DNA of 64,000 bases from JBFLVU01 sp964589625 (lineage in GTDB: Bacteria; Acidobacteriota; UBA4820; DSQY01), in the NCBI GenBank assembly GCA_964589625.1, contig CAZPSH010000014.1, positions 8,353 through 72,352 of the forward strand, read 5' to 3'. Of the stretch, positions 36,607 through 45,213 are shown in pieces. The translations under genes and the position numbers were made by a program. A model generated the notes under the pieces. The model saw only the letters and a program-made list of their open reading frames with translations, did not search any database and was not told where the DNA came from. The first letter of the stretch is position 1. The number at the start of each line of letters is the position of its first letter.

Positions 36607-37692
36607 TCACAGTCTCATGGGGCCAAGGACGCCCTCGTCCTTGAGGGGCGCCGTTTCCCAGATTCTCGGCGGATGCCCGCCACCCTCGGCCCGCACCGTA
36701 ACGGAAGGAAGGTCCCTGCCGTCGGAGTAGCGGGCCACGATGGCCGCGCAGAGGCGCTCCTCCTCCTCGCCCGGGAGGGACTCGTCGGTCAGCCCCACGG
36801 GTCCCGGGATGACGTCCACTTCGAGGCGGACGCGCCTTTCGTCCGCGAAACGTTCCAGGAAGCCGTTTTCCCTCTCGTCCCGCCCGATGATGAGCTTGAG
36901 GGCGGGGGTGATGCGGAAGTGCCGTCCCGCCTTCAGGAGCGTCACGTCCTCCTGATCCATGGGCCTCTCGGCGCGGTGGGCCATCTTGTCGCGGAAGCGG
37001 CGGGCGTAGTTGGCGTCCGTGAGAAAGCAGCAGCCTCCGGCGGGGAGGGGATAGTCGGTGATGCCCCTCTCGGCGATGAGGTCCATCTGGGGCCGGCGGG
37101 TCCGACCCTGGAGGGAAAGCAGACGGCTCCGGTCCACCAGACCCTCGCGCTCCGCCTCCGTGGGGGGAAGGAGCCGGGCGGAGAGGGGCCTCAGGAGCTT
37201 CCCCTCGAGGCCCGACTCGCGCTCGACGACCCGCATGGGCACCTTTCGCTGGCTCATGGGACGCTGGCCCAGCACCTCCCCCGTGGCCACGAAGTCGGCC
37301 CCCTCCTCCTCCATGATCTCCCGGGCCTTCTTCAGCATGAAGGCCCGGCAGTCGATGCAGGGGTTCAGGTTGGCTCCGTAGCCGTGCTTCGGGTTGAAGA
37401 CGAGGTCGAGGTACTCCCGGGAGATGTCCACGAGCCGCACGGGGGCCTGGAGGTCCGCGCCCGCGCGCAGGGCCTCGTTCCGAAGCTTCTTCGGGTCCGC
37501 GTCGGCGGGGGCGGTGGCGCGCTTGTGGTCGGAGACGCAGAACCCCGTGGAGAAGTGGACGCCCAGGATTTCCACCCCCTGCTCCTGGAGGAGCCTCGCC
37601 GCCAAGGTCGAATCGAGGCCGCCCGAAAGCAGGACCACGGCCTTGGCCCTGCGGCGTTCTCGGACCTTCTCCACGGCGTGGCTCACGAGCAC
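36607..37692 (-). CDS. PP-loop ATP pyrophosphatase, MnmA/ThiI-related
   Basis: 361 aa. PP-loop LLSGGLDSTLAARLL near residue 21, then a conserved Cys pair (NPCIDCRAFM) and GEVLGQRPMSQ, with GGCCFL further on. These features resemble the tRNA 2-thiouridine or 4-thiouridine synthase family (adenylate the tRNA base, then sulfur transfer), but it is not a canonical MnmA: a C-terminal domain (about 230-361) is of unclear type. Expected cytoplasmic. Located immediately before the tRNA-Val promoter, divergent. Confidence 0.75.
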   Translation of the reverse strand: MLVSHAVEKVRERRRAKAVVLLSGGLDSTLAARLLQEQGVEILGVHFSTGFCVSDHKRATAPADADPKKLRNEALRAGADLQAPVRLVDISREYLDLVFNPKHGYGANLNPCIDCRAFMLKKAREIMEEEGADFVATGEVLGQRPMSQRKVPMRVVERESGLEGKLLRPLSARLLPPTEAEREGLVDRSRLLSLQGRTRRPQMDLIAERGITDYPLPAGGCCFLTDANYARRFRDKMAHRAERPMDQEDVTLLKAGRHFRITPALKLIIGRDERENGFLERFADERRVRLEVDVIPGPVGLTDESLPGEEEERLCAAIVARYSDGRDLPSVTVRAEGGGHPPRIWETAPLKDEGVLGPMRL

Positions 37693-37765
37693 CTCCGGGC
37701 CGGCTGACTCCGGCGAAACTACCTTAACACAGGCTCCCCCTACTTGATGGCAGGCCCCGCCGCGG

Positions 37766-37794
37766 TTGACAAGGAGGGGCCCCGATGCTAGACT
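37766..37794 (+). promoter_or_regulatory. Strong sigma-70-type promoter of tRNA-Val
   Basis: TTGACA (37766-37771), 17-base spacer, TAGACT (37789-37794). Start expected near 37801, 7 bases before the mature tRNA. It may also serve thrS-infC-rpmI-rplT by read-through. Confidence 0.8.
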
Positions 37795-37807
37795 CCAAGG
37801 CCCGTGT

Positions 37808-37883
37808 AGGCGCGTAGCTCAGATGGAAGAGCGCTACCTTGACACGGTAGAGGTCAGCGGTTCGATCCCGCTCGCGCCTACCA
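37808..37883 (+). tRNA. tRNA-Val (anticodon GAC)
   Basis: Acceptor AGGCGCG pairs with CGCGCCT, D-stem GCTC/GAGC, anticodon stem CTACC/GGTAG with loop TTGACAC (anticodon GAC, valine), short variable loop, T-arm AGCGG/CCGCT with TTCGATC. Discriminator A at 37880 and an encoded CCA (37881-37883). All helices are complete. Confidence 0.95.
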
Positions 37884-37916
37884 TTTTTCTTTTTGGCCCG
37901 ATGGGCCGAGGGAACC

Positions 37917-39854
37917 GTGGCCCAGATTCAGGTCACCCTGCCCGACGGAACCCAGAAGTCCTTTGAGGCGGGATCCACCCCGCTGGACGTGGCGGCCTCC
38001 ATCTCGCCGCGCCTGGCCTCCGCCTCCCTCGCCGCAAGATGCGACGGGCGCCTCATGGACGTCTACTGGCCGCTCTCCGCCGACTGTCGCCTCGAGCTCC
38101 TCACGGACCGCGCGCCAGACGCTCTGGAAATCTACCGCCACACCTGCGCCCACCTCATGGCCAACGCCGTGAAGGAGCTCTTTCCGGAGGCGAAGATCGC
38201 CATCGGGCCCGTCATCGAGGACGGCTTCTACTACGATTTTGACCGCGAGAAGGCCTTCACGCCCGAGGACCTGGACTCCATCGAGACCCGGATGCGTGAG
38301 ATCGCGGCCCGCGACGTCCCCATCCGGCGCGAGGAACTCCCCTGGGAGAGCGCCCGCGATCTGTTCCAAGCGGAAGCCGAGCCCTACAAGGTGGAGCTGG
38401 CCTTCGAGAAGGGCCAGAACGAGCCCGTCTCCATCTACCGGCAGGGCGCCTTCAACGACTTCTGCCGGGGCCCCCACCTGCCCTCCACCGGCCGCATCAA
38501 GCCGGACACCTTCAAGCTGCTTTCGGTCGCGGGGGCCTACTGGCGCGGCGACGAGCACAACAAGATGCTCCAGCGCATCTACGCCACGGCCTTCCTCACC
38601 AGGAAGGAGCTCGAGGAGCACCTGAAGCGCCTCGAGGAGGCCAAGGAGCGCGACCACCGAAAGCTGGGCAGGGAGCTGGACCTGTTCTCCGTGGCCGACG
38701 AGGTGGGAGGTGGCCTGATCCTCTGGCACCCCAAGGGGGCCTTCGTCCGGAAGACCATCGAGGACTTCTGGCGCGACGAGCACCTCAAGAACGGCTACGA
38801 GTTCGTGTTCTCCCCCCACGTGGGCCGGGCCGCCCTCTGGCAGACCAGCGGCCACCTGGATTTCTACAAGGAGAACATGTACCCCTCCATGGAGATGGAG
38901 AACCAGACCTTCTACGCCAAGCCCATGAACTGCCCGTTCCACACGATGATCTACCGGTCCCGGCACCGCAGTTACCGGGACCTCCCCCTGAGGTGGGCCG
39001 AGCTGGGCACGGTGTACCGCTACGAGAAATCGGGTGTCCTCCACGGCCTCATGCGCGTGCGCGGCTTCACGCAGGACGACGCGCACCTTTTCGTCCAGCC
39101 CGAGAAGATGGAGGAGGAGGTGGTCCGGGTCATCCGCTTCGTCCTCTTCATGCTCCGGAGCTTCGGCTTCACCGAGTTCGAGGCCTACATCGCCACGCGG
39201 CCCGAAAAGGCCGTCGGCGACGACCGCATGTGGGGGGAGGCCACCGAGGCGCTGAAGAAGGCCGCCGCGGCGGCGGATCTGAGCTACGAAATGGATGAGG
39301 GCGGCGGCGCCTTCTACGGCCCGAAGATCGACGTGAAGGTGAAGGACTGCCTGAACCGTTCGTGGCAGCTCTCGACCGTCCAGTTCGACTTCAACCTGCC
39401 CGAGCGCTTCGACCTGGAGTACATCGGCGCCGACAACCGTCCCCATCGTCCCTACATGATCCACCGGGCCCTCCTGGGGAGCCTGGAGCGCTTCTTCGGC
39501 ATCCTCATCGAGCACTTCAAGGGGGCCTTCCCCCTCTGGCTCGCCCCCGAGCAGGTCCGCCTGCTTCCCATTGCGGACCGACATGTGGCATACTGCGAAA
39601 CTCTGGCCGACCGCCTTCGGACGGAGGGCCTCAGGGTGACCGTGGACGCGCGGCCCGAGAAGACGGGCTACAAGGTCCGCGAGGCCCAGCTCCAGAAGAT
39701 CCCCTTCATGCTGATCGCGGGGGACCGGGAGCAGGAGTCCGGCGCCGTGGCGGTCAGGAGCCGCAGCGGAGGGGACCGGGGGGCCATGGCCGTCGGCGAG
39801 TTCGTCGGCATGGTCCTCGGGAAGGTGAAGGCGCGAAGCCTCGACTTGGAATGA
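37917..39854 (+). CDS. thrS: Threonyl-tRNA synthetase
   Basis: 645 aa from GTG 37917 (upstream GAGGGAACC). N-terminal TGS domain (MAQIQVTLPDGTQKSFEAG), editing domain (HTCAHLMANAVKELFP, FNDFCRGPHLPSTG), class II catalytic core with the zinc cysteine in AKPMNCPFH, and the anticodon-binding domain. It charges tRNA-Thr and edits Ser-tRNA-Thr. A GGCCC/GGGCC hairpin lies just before the ribosome site. First of the E. coli-like cluster thrS-infC-rpmI-rplT. TTG 37893 is in frame but adds non-family residues. Confidence 0.95.
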   Translation: MAQIQVTLPDGTQKSFEAGSTPLDVAASISPRLASASLAARCDGRLMDVYWPLSADCRLELLTDRAPDALEIYRHTCAHLMANAVKELFPEAKIAIGPVIEDGFYYDFDREKAFTPEDLDSIETRMREIAARDVPIRREELPWESARDLFQAEAEPYKVELAFEKGQNEPVSIYRQGAFNDFCRGPHLPSTGRIKPDTFKLLSVAGAYWRGDEHNKMLQRIYATAFLTRKELEEHLKRLEEAKERDHRKLGRELDLFSVADEVGGGLILWHPKGAFVRKTIEDFWRDEHLKNGYEFVFSPHVGRAALWQTSGHLDFYKENMYPSMEMENQTFYAKPMNCPFHTMIYRSRHRSYRDLPLRWAELGTVYRYEKSGVLHGLMRVRGFTQDDAHLFVQPEKMEEEVVRVIRFVLFMLRSFGFTEFEAYIATRPEKAVGDDRMWGEATEALKKAAAAADLSYEMDEGGGAFYGPKIDVKVKDCLNRSWQLSTVQFDFNLPERFDLEYIGADNRPHRPYMIHRALLGSLERFFGILIEHFKGAFPLWLAPEQVRLLPIADRHVAYCETLADRLRTEGLRVTVDARPEKTGYKVREAQLQKIPFMLIAGDREQESGAVAVRSRSGGDRGAMAVGEFVGMVLGKVKARSLDLE

Positions 39855-39864
39855 GGAGGATGCT

Positions 39865-40389
39865 ATTCGAGAACCCGTAAGCAAAGGACCGAGGCTCAAC
39901 CGCCAGATCCGGGTGAGGGAGATCCGAGTCGTCGACGAGGACGGAGCCCAGCTCGGGATCATGACGCCGGAGCAGGCGATGGTGCTGGCGGAGTCGAAGG
40001 GCCTCGATCTGGTGGAGGTGGCGCCCCTCGCGCAGCCGCCGGTATGCAGGATCATCGACTACGGAAAGTACCTGTACGACGAGAAGAAGAAGGCCGCCGA
40101 GGCCAAGAAGAAGCAGCGGCAGATCGTCGTCAAGGAGATTAAACTTAGGCCCAAGATCGAAGAGCACGACTACCAGGTCAAGAAGCGTCAGATCGAGGCC
40201 TTTTTGGAGGACGGCGACAAGGTGAAGGTGACCGTGAGATTCCGGGGGCGCGAGATCGTCCACCCGGAGATGGCGCAGAAACTGCTCTCGCGGATCGCCA
40301 CCGAAGTGGTATCGAGGGGCAAGATCGAACGGGCCCCCATGATGGAAGCGCGGACCATGGTCATGCTGCTCATGCCCGCGAAGAAGTGA
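39865..40389 (+). CDS. infC: Translation initiation factor IF-3, rare AUU start
   Basis: 174 aa if begun at ATT 39865. Sequence IREPVSKGPRLNRQIRVREI then VVDEDGAQLGIM matches the IF-3 N-terminus, while the first GTG (39913) would cut off the conserved LNRQIR stretch. A strong site AGGAGGA (39854-39860) lies 4 bases before ATT. In E. coli infC also starts with AUU, and IF-3 rejects it to control its own level. IF-3 binds the 30S subunit and checks the start codon. It begins 10 bases after thrS. Confidence 0.88.
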   Translation: MREPVSKGPRLNRQIRVREIRVVDEDGAQLGIMTPEQAMVLAESKGLDLVEVAPLAQPPVCRIIDYGKYLYDEKKKAAEAKKKQRQIVVKEIKLRPKIEEHDYQVKKRQIEAFLEDGDKVKVTVRFRGREIVHPEMAQKLLSRIATEVVSRGKIERAPMMEARTMVMLLMPAKK

Positions 40390-40406
40390 CCGGAGGAATC
40401 GGAGCC

Positions 40407-40601
40407 ATGCCCAAGATGAAAACGCACAGCGCCGCCGCCAAGCGATTCAAGGTGACGGGCACCGGAAAAGTGAAGAGGTACAAGGCGTACCACCGCCACA
40501 TCCTGACCTCGAAGACCCGCAAGCGCAAGAACCAGCTCGGAACGGCGACCCTCGTCCACGTGGCCGACCTCCGCAAGGTCAAGCGCCTGTTGCTCGCGTA
40601 G
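40407..40601 (+). CDS. rpmI: 50S ribosomal protein L35
   Basis: 64 aa, MPKMKTHSAAAKRFKVTGTG, ending KVKRLLLA. Typical small, basic L35. ATG 40407 with GGAG sites upstream, chosen over an in-frame ATG at 40386 because the family begins MPKMKTH. It sits between infC and rplT in the usual order. Confidence 0.95.
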   Translation: MPKMKTHSAAAKRFKVTGTGKVKRYKAYHRHILTSKTRKRKNQLGTATLVHVADLRKVKRLLLA

Positions 40602-40610
40602 GAGCTGAAG

Positions 40611-40967
40611 ATGGCCAGAGTACGCCGCGGCCACCACAAGGTGGAGCGCAGAAAGAAACTCCAGAAGCTCGCCAAGGGCTACTTCGGCGCGAAGAGCCGC
40701 CTCTACCGCTCCATCAAGGAGCAGGTGGAGCGCTCCCTCGCCTTCGCCTTCGTCGGCCGCCGGGTCAAAAAGATCGACTACCGGCGGCTTTGGATCGTCC
40801 GCATCAACGCGGGATGCCGCCAGAACGACCTCTCGTACAGCCGGTTCATGGACGGCCTCAAGAAGGCCGGGATCCTCCTGGACCGGAAGGCCCTCGCGGA
40901 CATCGCCGTGAACGACCCCGGCGCGTTTTCCACGCTTTGCGCCAAGGCCAAGGCCGCCATCGCCTAA
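40611..40967 (+). CDS. rplT: 50S ribosomal protein L20
   Basis: 118 aa, MARVRRGHHKVERRKKLQKL; highly basic N-terminal arm, then the globular part ending FSTLCAKAKAAIA. L20 is an early assembly protein binding 23S rRNA and in some bacteria represses its own operon. Follows rpmI by 9 bases. Confidence 0.96.
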   Translation: MARVRRGHHKVERRKKLQKLAKGYFGAKSRLYRSIKEQVERSLAFAFVGRRVKKIDYRRLWIVRINAGCRQNDLSYSRFMDGLKKAGILLDRKALADIAVNDPGAFSTLCAKAKAAIA

Positions 40968-40994
40968 AGGTCCCTTCCCGAGAGCCAACCACGA

Positions 40995-41028
40995 GCCCGC
41001 GGTCCCCAGGGGCCGCGGGCGTTCTGTT
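40995..41028 (+). terminator. Terminator after rplT
   Basis: GCCCGCGG stem (40995-41002) pairs with CCGCGGGC (41013-41020), extended by TCCCC/GGGG inside, followed by GTTCTGTT. Ends the thrS-infC-rpmI-rplT unit. Confidence 0.7.
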
Positions 41029-41136
41029 GCCTGACCCGGAGGCCGGCGAGGAGGCCCCGCCGGAACCGCGGAGCCGCCACCGAGGAAGGGGCGGGCTCAG
41101 GCCGGCTCCTTCCCTTTCCTTCCTCGCCCCTCTATC

Positions 41137-42279
41137 ATGGCGGCCATGGGCCTTCAGGGCGATTTCACCACCATGCCCCTCCCGGACCTCCTGCAGTGGC
41201 TGGCCCTCAGCCGCAAGACGGGCATCCTCATCCTGCAGCGCGGCGAAATCGTCAAGGAGATCTACTTCCGGGAGGGCAAGATCGTCGCCTCCGCCAGCAA
41301 CGACCCGCGCGAGTACTTCGGCCAGTTCCTCCTCTCCCACGAGAAAATCACCGAGGAGGATCTCATGCGGGCCTTCTCCCGCCAGGGAGAGACGGGGATC
41401 AAGCTGGGACGGCTCCTCGTCATGGAAGGCCTCCTTTCCGAGGACGAGGTCCAGCGGTTTCTGAGGATCAAGGCCGAGGAGACCATCTACGACCTCTTTC
41501 TCTGGGGCGAAGGGACCTTCAAGTTTTACAACGACGCCCCGGCCCAGGATGGCCACGTGGCCATCGAGATGGAGGTCACCTCCATCCTGATGGAGGGCTC
41601 CCGGAGGGCGGACGAGTGGACGCGCATCCGGAAGATCTTCCCATCCAACGAGACCGTCCTCACGATCCTGCCCGAGAACCTGACCCGGCAAGTCCTCCAG
41701 GACCCCGTCTACAACCGCATGGTCCAGATCCTGGAGTCCCCCTGGCGCATCGGGGACCTCTGCCTCATGTTCCACGCCTCCGATTTCGCCGTGTGCAGCG
41801 TCCTCTTCGACCTGTACCGTATGGGCCTCGTGGACATCGTGGAATCGCCCGAGCCGCCGAAGGGATCCGAGGTGCGGGCCGAGGAGACCGTCCGGACCCT
41901 CTGCAACCAGGGGCTCAAGCAGTTCAATGCCGGCCAGTTCGAGGCGGCCATCGAGACCTTCAAACAGGTCCTCATCCTCTCGCCCTCCCACTCCCTCGCC
42001 CGGGCGATGGTTCCCAAGGCCTACAAGGAGATCAAGGCCAGCCTCGTCTCCGACGAGTTTTCCATCGAGCATCTCCCTTACCTCAAGCGGGCGCTCGCGG
42101 ACCTCAACGAGCTGGAGTTCACGCCCCAGGAGAACTACATCCTGAGCCGCGTGAACGGGAGCAGTTCGGTCCAGTCCATCATCCGAATCTCTCCCATCCA
42201 GGAGATCCACGCGCTGATGATCTTCAAGAAGCTCGCCCGGGACGGCCTCGTCGGGTTCCTGCCCCCGACCGAGACGTGA
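41137..42279 (+). CDS. DUF4388-domain protein
   Basis: 380 aa, soluble. N-terminal DUF4388 (about 1-100; GDFTTMPLPDLLQWLALSRKTG, IYFREGKIVASAS), a second related segment with an alpha-helical part, and a TPR-like stretch (QGLKQFNAGQFEAAIETFKQ) near residue 255-290. DUF4388 proteins are common in Myxococcota and Acidobacteriota and often accompany signalling or motility, but no function is fixed. Start ATG 41137 (or 41146, MGLQGDF, which fits the family better). No strong ribosome site. Confidence 0.72.
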   Translation: MAAMGLQGDFTTMPLPDLLQWLALSRKTGILILQRGEIVKEIYFREGKIVASASNDPREYFGQFLLSHEKITEEDLMRAFSRQGETGIKLGRLLVMEGLLSEDEVQRFLRIKAEETIYDLFLWGEGTFKFYNDAPAQDGHVAIEMEVTSILMEGSRRADEWTRIRKIFPSNETVLTILPENLTRQVLQDPVYNRMVQILESPWRIGDLCLMFHASDFAVCSVLFDLYRMGLVDIVESPEPPKGSEVRAEETVRTLCNQGLKQFNAGQFEAAIETFKQVLILSPSHSLARAMVPKAYKEIKASLVSDEFSIEHLPYLKRALADLNELEFTPQENYILSRVNGSSSVQSIIRISPIQEIHALMIFKKLARDGLVGFLPPTET

Positions 42280-42402
42280 GCGTTCGCTCACGGGTGAGGC
42301 GTGACAAGGCTTCCTACTTCGGAGGCAAAACACATTGTTAGATAATTGTAATTAAGGCCGATATCCCTCCTCGGGCGGCATCATGATGAGTATTCAACCA
42401 CA

Positions 42403-42431
42403 TTGACAAGGCGCAGGTCAGGCCCTATCCT
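42403..42431 (+). promoter_or_regulatory. Promoter of the Fe-S oxidoreductase gene
   Basis: TTGACA (42403-42408), 17-base spacer, TATCCT (42426-42431). The -35 box is perfect. Upstream is an AT-rich patch (about 42333-42360) that could bind a regulator. Confidence 0.65.
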
Positions 42432-42481
42432 TGCCTGTAGTTGCGCCGGGGGCGTGACCCGAGGAGGGAGGAGGTGGACGC

Positions 42482-44524
42482 ATGCATCCCGTAGAGACCG
42501 GGCTGTTCTGGGCATTCGTATTGGGCTCCCTGGCGCTCTTCGCCAACACCGCCCAGAGGCGCATCGGGGCCCTGATGAAGGGCCTACCCGACAACCGGTT
42601 CGACCGCCACTGGGAGCGGTTCAAGGGCCTCCTCCTCCACGCCTTTGCCCAGAAACGGATGGTCCGGGACCCCTACGCGGGGATCTACCACCTCCTCATC
42701 TTTTGGGGCTTTTGCGTCCTGGGGCTGAGGTCCCTCATGCTCATCGTGGAGGGGCTCTTCCCCAAGTTCCACCTCACCGAGGCCTTGGGCGTCTTCGGCT
42801 ACGGATACCAGACCACGAAAGACGTGTTCGAGGTCCTGGTCGTGGTCGGCATCCTCATGGCCGTGGGCCGGAGGGTCTTCGCGCGGCCCGCCCGTCTCGA
42901 AAACTCCTGGGACGCCTGGGCCACCCTGAGCCTCATCGGCGGCCTCATGGTGACCGACCTCATCGCCGACGGCGCCTACATCGCCCTCCACAACCCCGAA
43001 TGGAAGGCCTGGTCCCCGGCGGGCCTGGCCGTCGCGGCCCTCTTCGGAGGGGTGGCGGAAGGGGCCCTCACGGCCTGGTACAAGGTGAACTGGTGGCTCC
43101 ACCTGGCCATCCTCTTCGCCTTCATGAACTTCCTGCCCTATTCCAAGCACTTCCACGTGTTCACCTCCCTCTTCAACGTCTACTTCCGCGACCTGGAGCC
43201 GACCCGGAACATCAAAAAGATGGACCTGGAGGCCGAGCACTTCGGCGTCAACAAGATCCAGGATTTCACCTGGAAGCAGATGCTGGACTTTTACACGTGC
43301 ACCGAGTGCGGCCGGTGCACCGAGGTCTGTCCCACCACCAACACGGGGAAGCCCCTCCGTCCCAAGAACTACGGGAACGACCTGAGGGACTACCTCTACG
43401 CGACCCCCCTTGACCAGATGGGCCAGGAAAAGCCGGTGCCCGAGGACAGGCTTCTCATCGGCGGCCCGGTGCCCGAGGGCTCGGTTTGGCCGCGCCACGA
43501 CGAAACGCCTCCCTGGAGCCTCAAGGACCTCGGGGGCGCCATCAGCTCGGACACGATCTGGGCGTGCACTACCTGCGGCTACTGCGAATGGGCCTGCCCC
43601 CTCCACATTACCTTCGTGGACAAGCTCGTGGCCATGCGGCGCTACCTCACCCTCGAGGAAAGCAACTTCCCCGCGGAGGCCCAGGCGGCCTTCAAGGGCA
43701 TGGAGCGCCAGGGCAATCCCTGGAACATGCCCCAGGCCGACCGGGCCAAGTGGGCCGATGGATTGGACGTGCCCCACATCTCCGAGAAGACCGACGCCGA
43801 GTACCTCTTCTGGGTGGGCTGCGCGGGCGCGTACGACGCCGCGGGCCAAAAGGTCTCCCAGGCCCTGGTGCGCCTGATGAACGCCGCGGGCGTCTCCTTC
43901 GCCACCCTGGGCGAGGAGGAAACCTGCACGGGCGACGCGGCGCGCCGGCTGGGGAACGAGTACCTCTTCGCCACGCTGGCCGAGGCCAACGTGGAAACCC
44001 TCAACGGGTACAAGGTCAAGAAGATCGTCACGAACTGTCCCCACTGCCTCAACACGCTGAAGAACGAGTACAGGGACTTCGGCGGCAACTTCGCGGTCCT
44101 CCACGGCACGGAGCTGGTCGCTTCCCTTCTCAAGGAAGGCCGCCTGAAGCTGACGGGAGAGGTCCGCGAGACCCTCACCTTCCACGACCCCTGCTACCTC
44201 GGCCGCTACAACGGCCAGGTGGAAGCTCCGCGGGCCATCCTCCGCGCCATCCCGGGCGTGGGCCTCAAGGAGATGGAACACCACGGGGAGCGGGCCATGT
44301 GCTGCGGCGCGGGGGGAGGACGGTTCTGGCTCGAGGAGAAGCTCGGAAAGCGCGTCAACCACGAGCGCTTCGAGCAGGCCACGGCCACCGGCGCAGACGG
44401 CATCGCCGTCGCCTGCCCCTTCTGCAACGTCATGCTGGGCAACGCCGCCGGCGAAACGGGCAAGGAGGGCTTCCTGACCACGGACGTTCTGGAGCTCGCC
44501 GCGAAGGCCCTGCCGCGAAGGTAA
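42482..44524 (+). CDS. Membrane Fe-S oxidoreductase, EtfAB:menaquinone (HdrD/FadF-like) type
   Basis: 680 aa. N-terminal membrane domain of about five helices like NarI (His-containing, likely heme b), then two 4Fe-4S motifs (CTECGRCTEVCP, CTTCGYCEWACP) and two CCG-type domains with VGCAGAYD, NCPHCLNTLKNEY, HDPCYLGR and MCCGAGGGRFW. This arrangement belongs to the family that takes electrons from electron-transfer flavoprotein to menaquinone during fatty-acid oxidation. The etfAB genes are not in the window. ATG 42482 follows GGAGGAGG. Its 3' end is duplicated downstream. Confidence 0.85.
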   Translation: MHPVETGLFWAFVLGSLALFANTAQRRIGALMKGLPDNRFDRHWERFKGLLLHAFAQKRMVRDPYAGIYHLLIFWGFCVLGLRSLMLIVEGLFPKFHLTEALGVFGYGYQTTKDVFEVLVVVGILMAVGRRVFARPARLENSWDAWATLSLIGGLMVTDLIADGAYIALHNPEWKAWSPAGLAVAALFGGVAEGALTAWYKVNWWLHLAILFAFMNFLPYSKHFHVFTSLFNVYFRDLEPTRNIKKMDLEAEHFGVNKIQDFTWKQMLDFYTCTECGRCTEVCPTTNTGKPLRPKNYGNDLRDYLYATPLDQMGQEKPVPEDRLLIGGPVPEGSVWPRHDETPPWSLKDLGGAISSDTIWACTTCGYCEWACPLHITFVDKLVAMRRYLTLEESNFPAEAQAAFKGMERQGNPWNMPQADRAKWADGLDVPHISEKTDAEYLFWVGCAGAYDAAGQKVSQALVRLMNAAGVSFATLGEEETCTGDAARRLGNEYLFATLAEANVETLNGYKVKKIVTNCPHCLNTLKNEYRDFGGNFAVLHGTELVASLLKEGRLKLTGEVRETLTFHDPCYLGRYNGQVEAPRAILRAIPGVGLKEMEHHGERAMCCGAGGGRFWLEEKLGKRVNHERFEQATATGADGIAVACPFCNVMLGNAAGETGKEGFLTTDVLELAAKALPRR

Positions 44525-44945
44525 GCCGGCGGCGGGTCGAGGGGGTGCGGGGGAACGGGGAGGTTCCCCCGCGCGAAGGGCATCCCGCGTGAGGGCGGGG
44601 GGGTGACCGCCCGCCGAAGGCGGGCACCAGAGGGGGGCGGCCGAGCCCCCCGATGGAGAGCGCCTGCAGGCGCGATGCCGCCGGCGAAACGGGCAAGGAG
44701 GGCTTCCTGACCACGGACGTTCTGGAGCTCGNNNNNNNNNNNNNNNNNNNNNNNNNNNNNNNNNNNNNNNNNNNNNNNNNNNNNNNNNNNNNNNNNNNNN
44801 NNNNNNNNNNNNNNNNNNNNNNNNNNNNNNNACCAGAGGGGGGCGGCCGAGCCCCCCGATGGAGAGCGCCTGCAGGCGCGATGCCGACGGCGAAACGGGC
44901 AAGGAGGGTTACCCGACCACGGACGTTCTGGAGCTCGCCGGGAAG
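44444..44945. repeat. Tandem duplication of the oxidoreductase 3' end and flank (about 233 bp)
   Basis: The segment starting GCCGCCGGCGAAACGGGC occurs at 44444, 44677 and 44883, each followed by the same ACCACGGACGTTCTGGAGCT. Spacing of copies 1 and 2 is 233 bases; copies 2 and 3 are 206 apart with 100 N between, suggesting the gap is really about 127 bases. The repeat also includes the GC-rich flank (ACCAGAGGGGGGCGG onward). Copy 3 has substitutions changing the codons. Confidence 0.85.
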
Positions 44946-45213
44946 GACCGATTGCGGAATTGGGATTTGGGATTTCGGATTTCGAACGAAAAACGACACG
45001 ATGGGGGCTCCCGCCGGGGGCCCTTCTTGTTAGGCTCGTTTGGAGAATCTGTGCAGGCCCCGGAACCGGAACGCCGCCCGCCGCAGGCGGAAGGCGGCGT
45101 CCCGGCGCCGACCCGCCAGATGAGCGAAAGGCGAGCGGCCGGGAGAAGATGTGCGACCGGGCCCGTTGCCGTTCTGCCTTGAAGAACCAAAGCGATTGCT
45201 CTACACTATCACC
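44525..45213. other. Gene-free stretch with repeats and assembly gap
   Basis: 689 bases containing the repeat copies, 100 N at 44732-44831, and a patch of simple sequence GGATTTGGGATTTCGGATTTCG-like near 44960. Frames crossing it read MESACRRDAAGETGKEG and then part of the oxidoreductase tail; I take these as remnants, not genes. Confidence 0.7.

Noticed and set aside
37884..37916. T-box riboswitch controlling thrS
   Set aside because: Only 33 bases between tRNA and thrS, too short, and no T-box motif.
42276..42291. GTGAGCG/CGCTCAC hairpin after the DUF4388 gene as a terminator
   Set aside because: Short stem, two-base loop and no T-tract; overlaps the stop codon.
44653..45033. Small ORF MESACRRDAAGETGKEG as a new gene
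   Set aside because: It is a duplicated tail of the oxidoreductase joined across the gap to low-complexity sequence; copies differ by non-synonymous changes.
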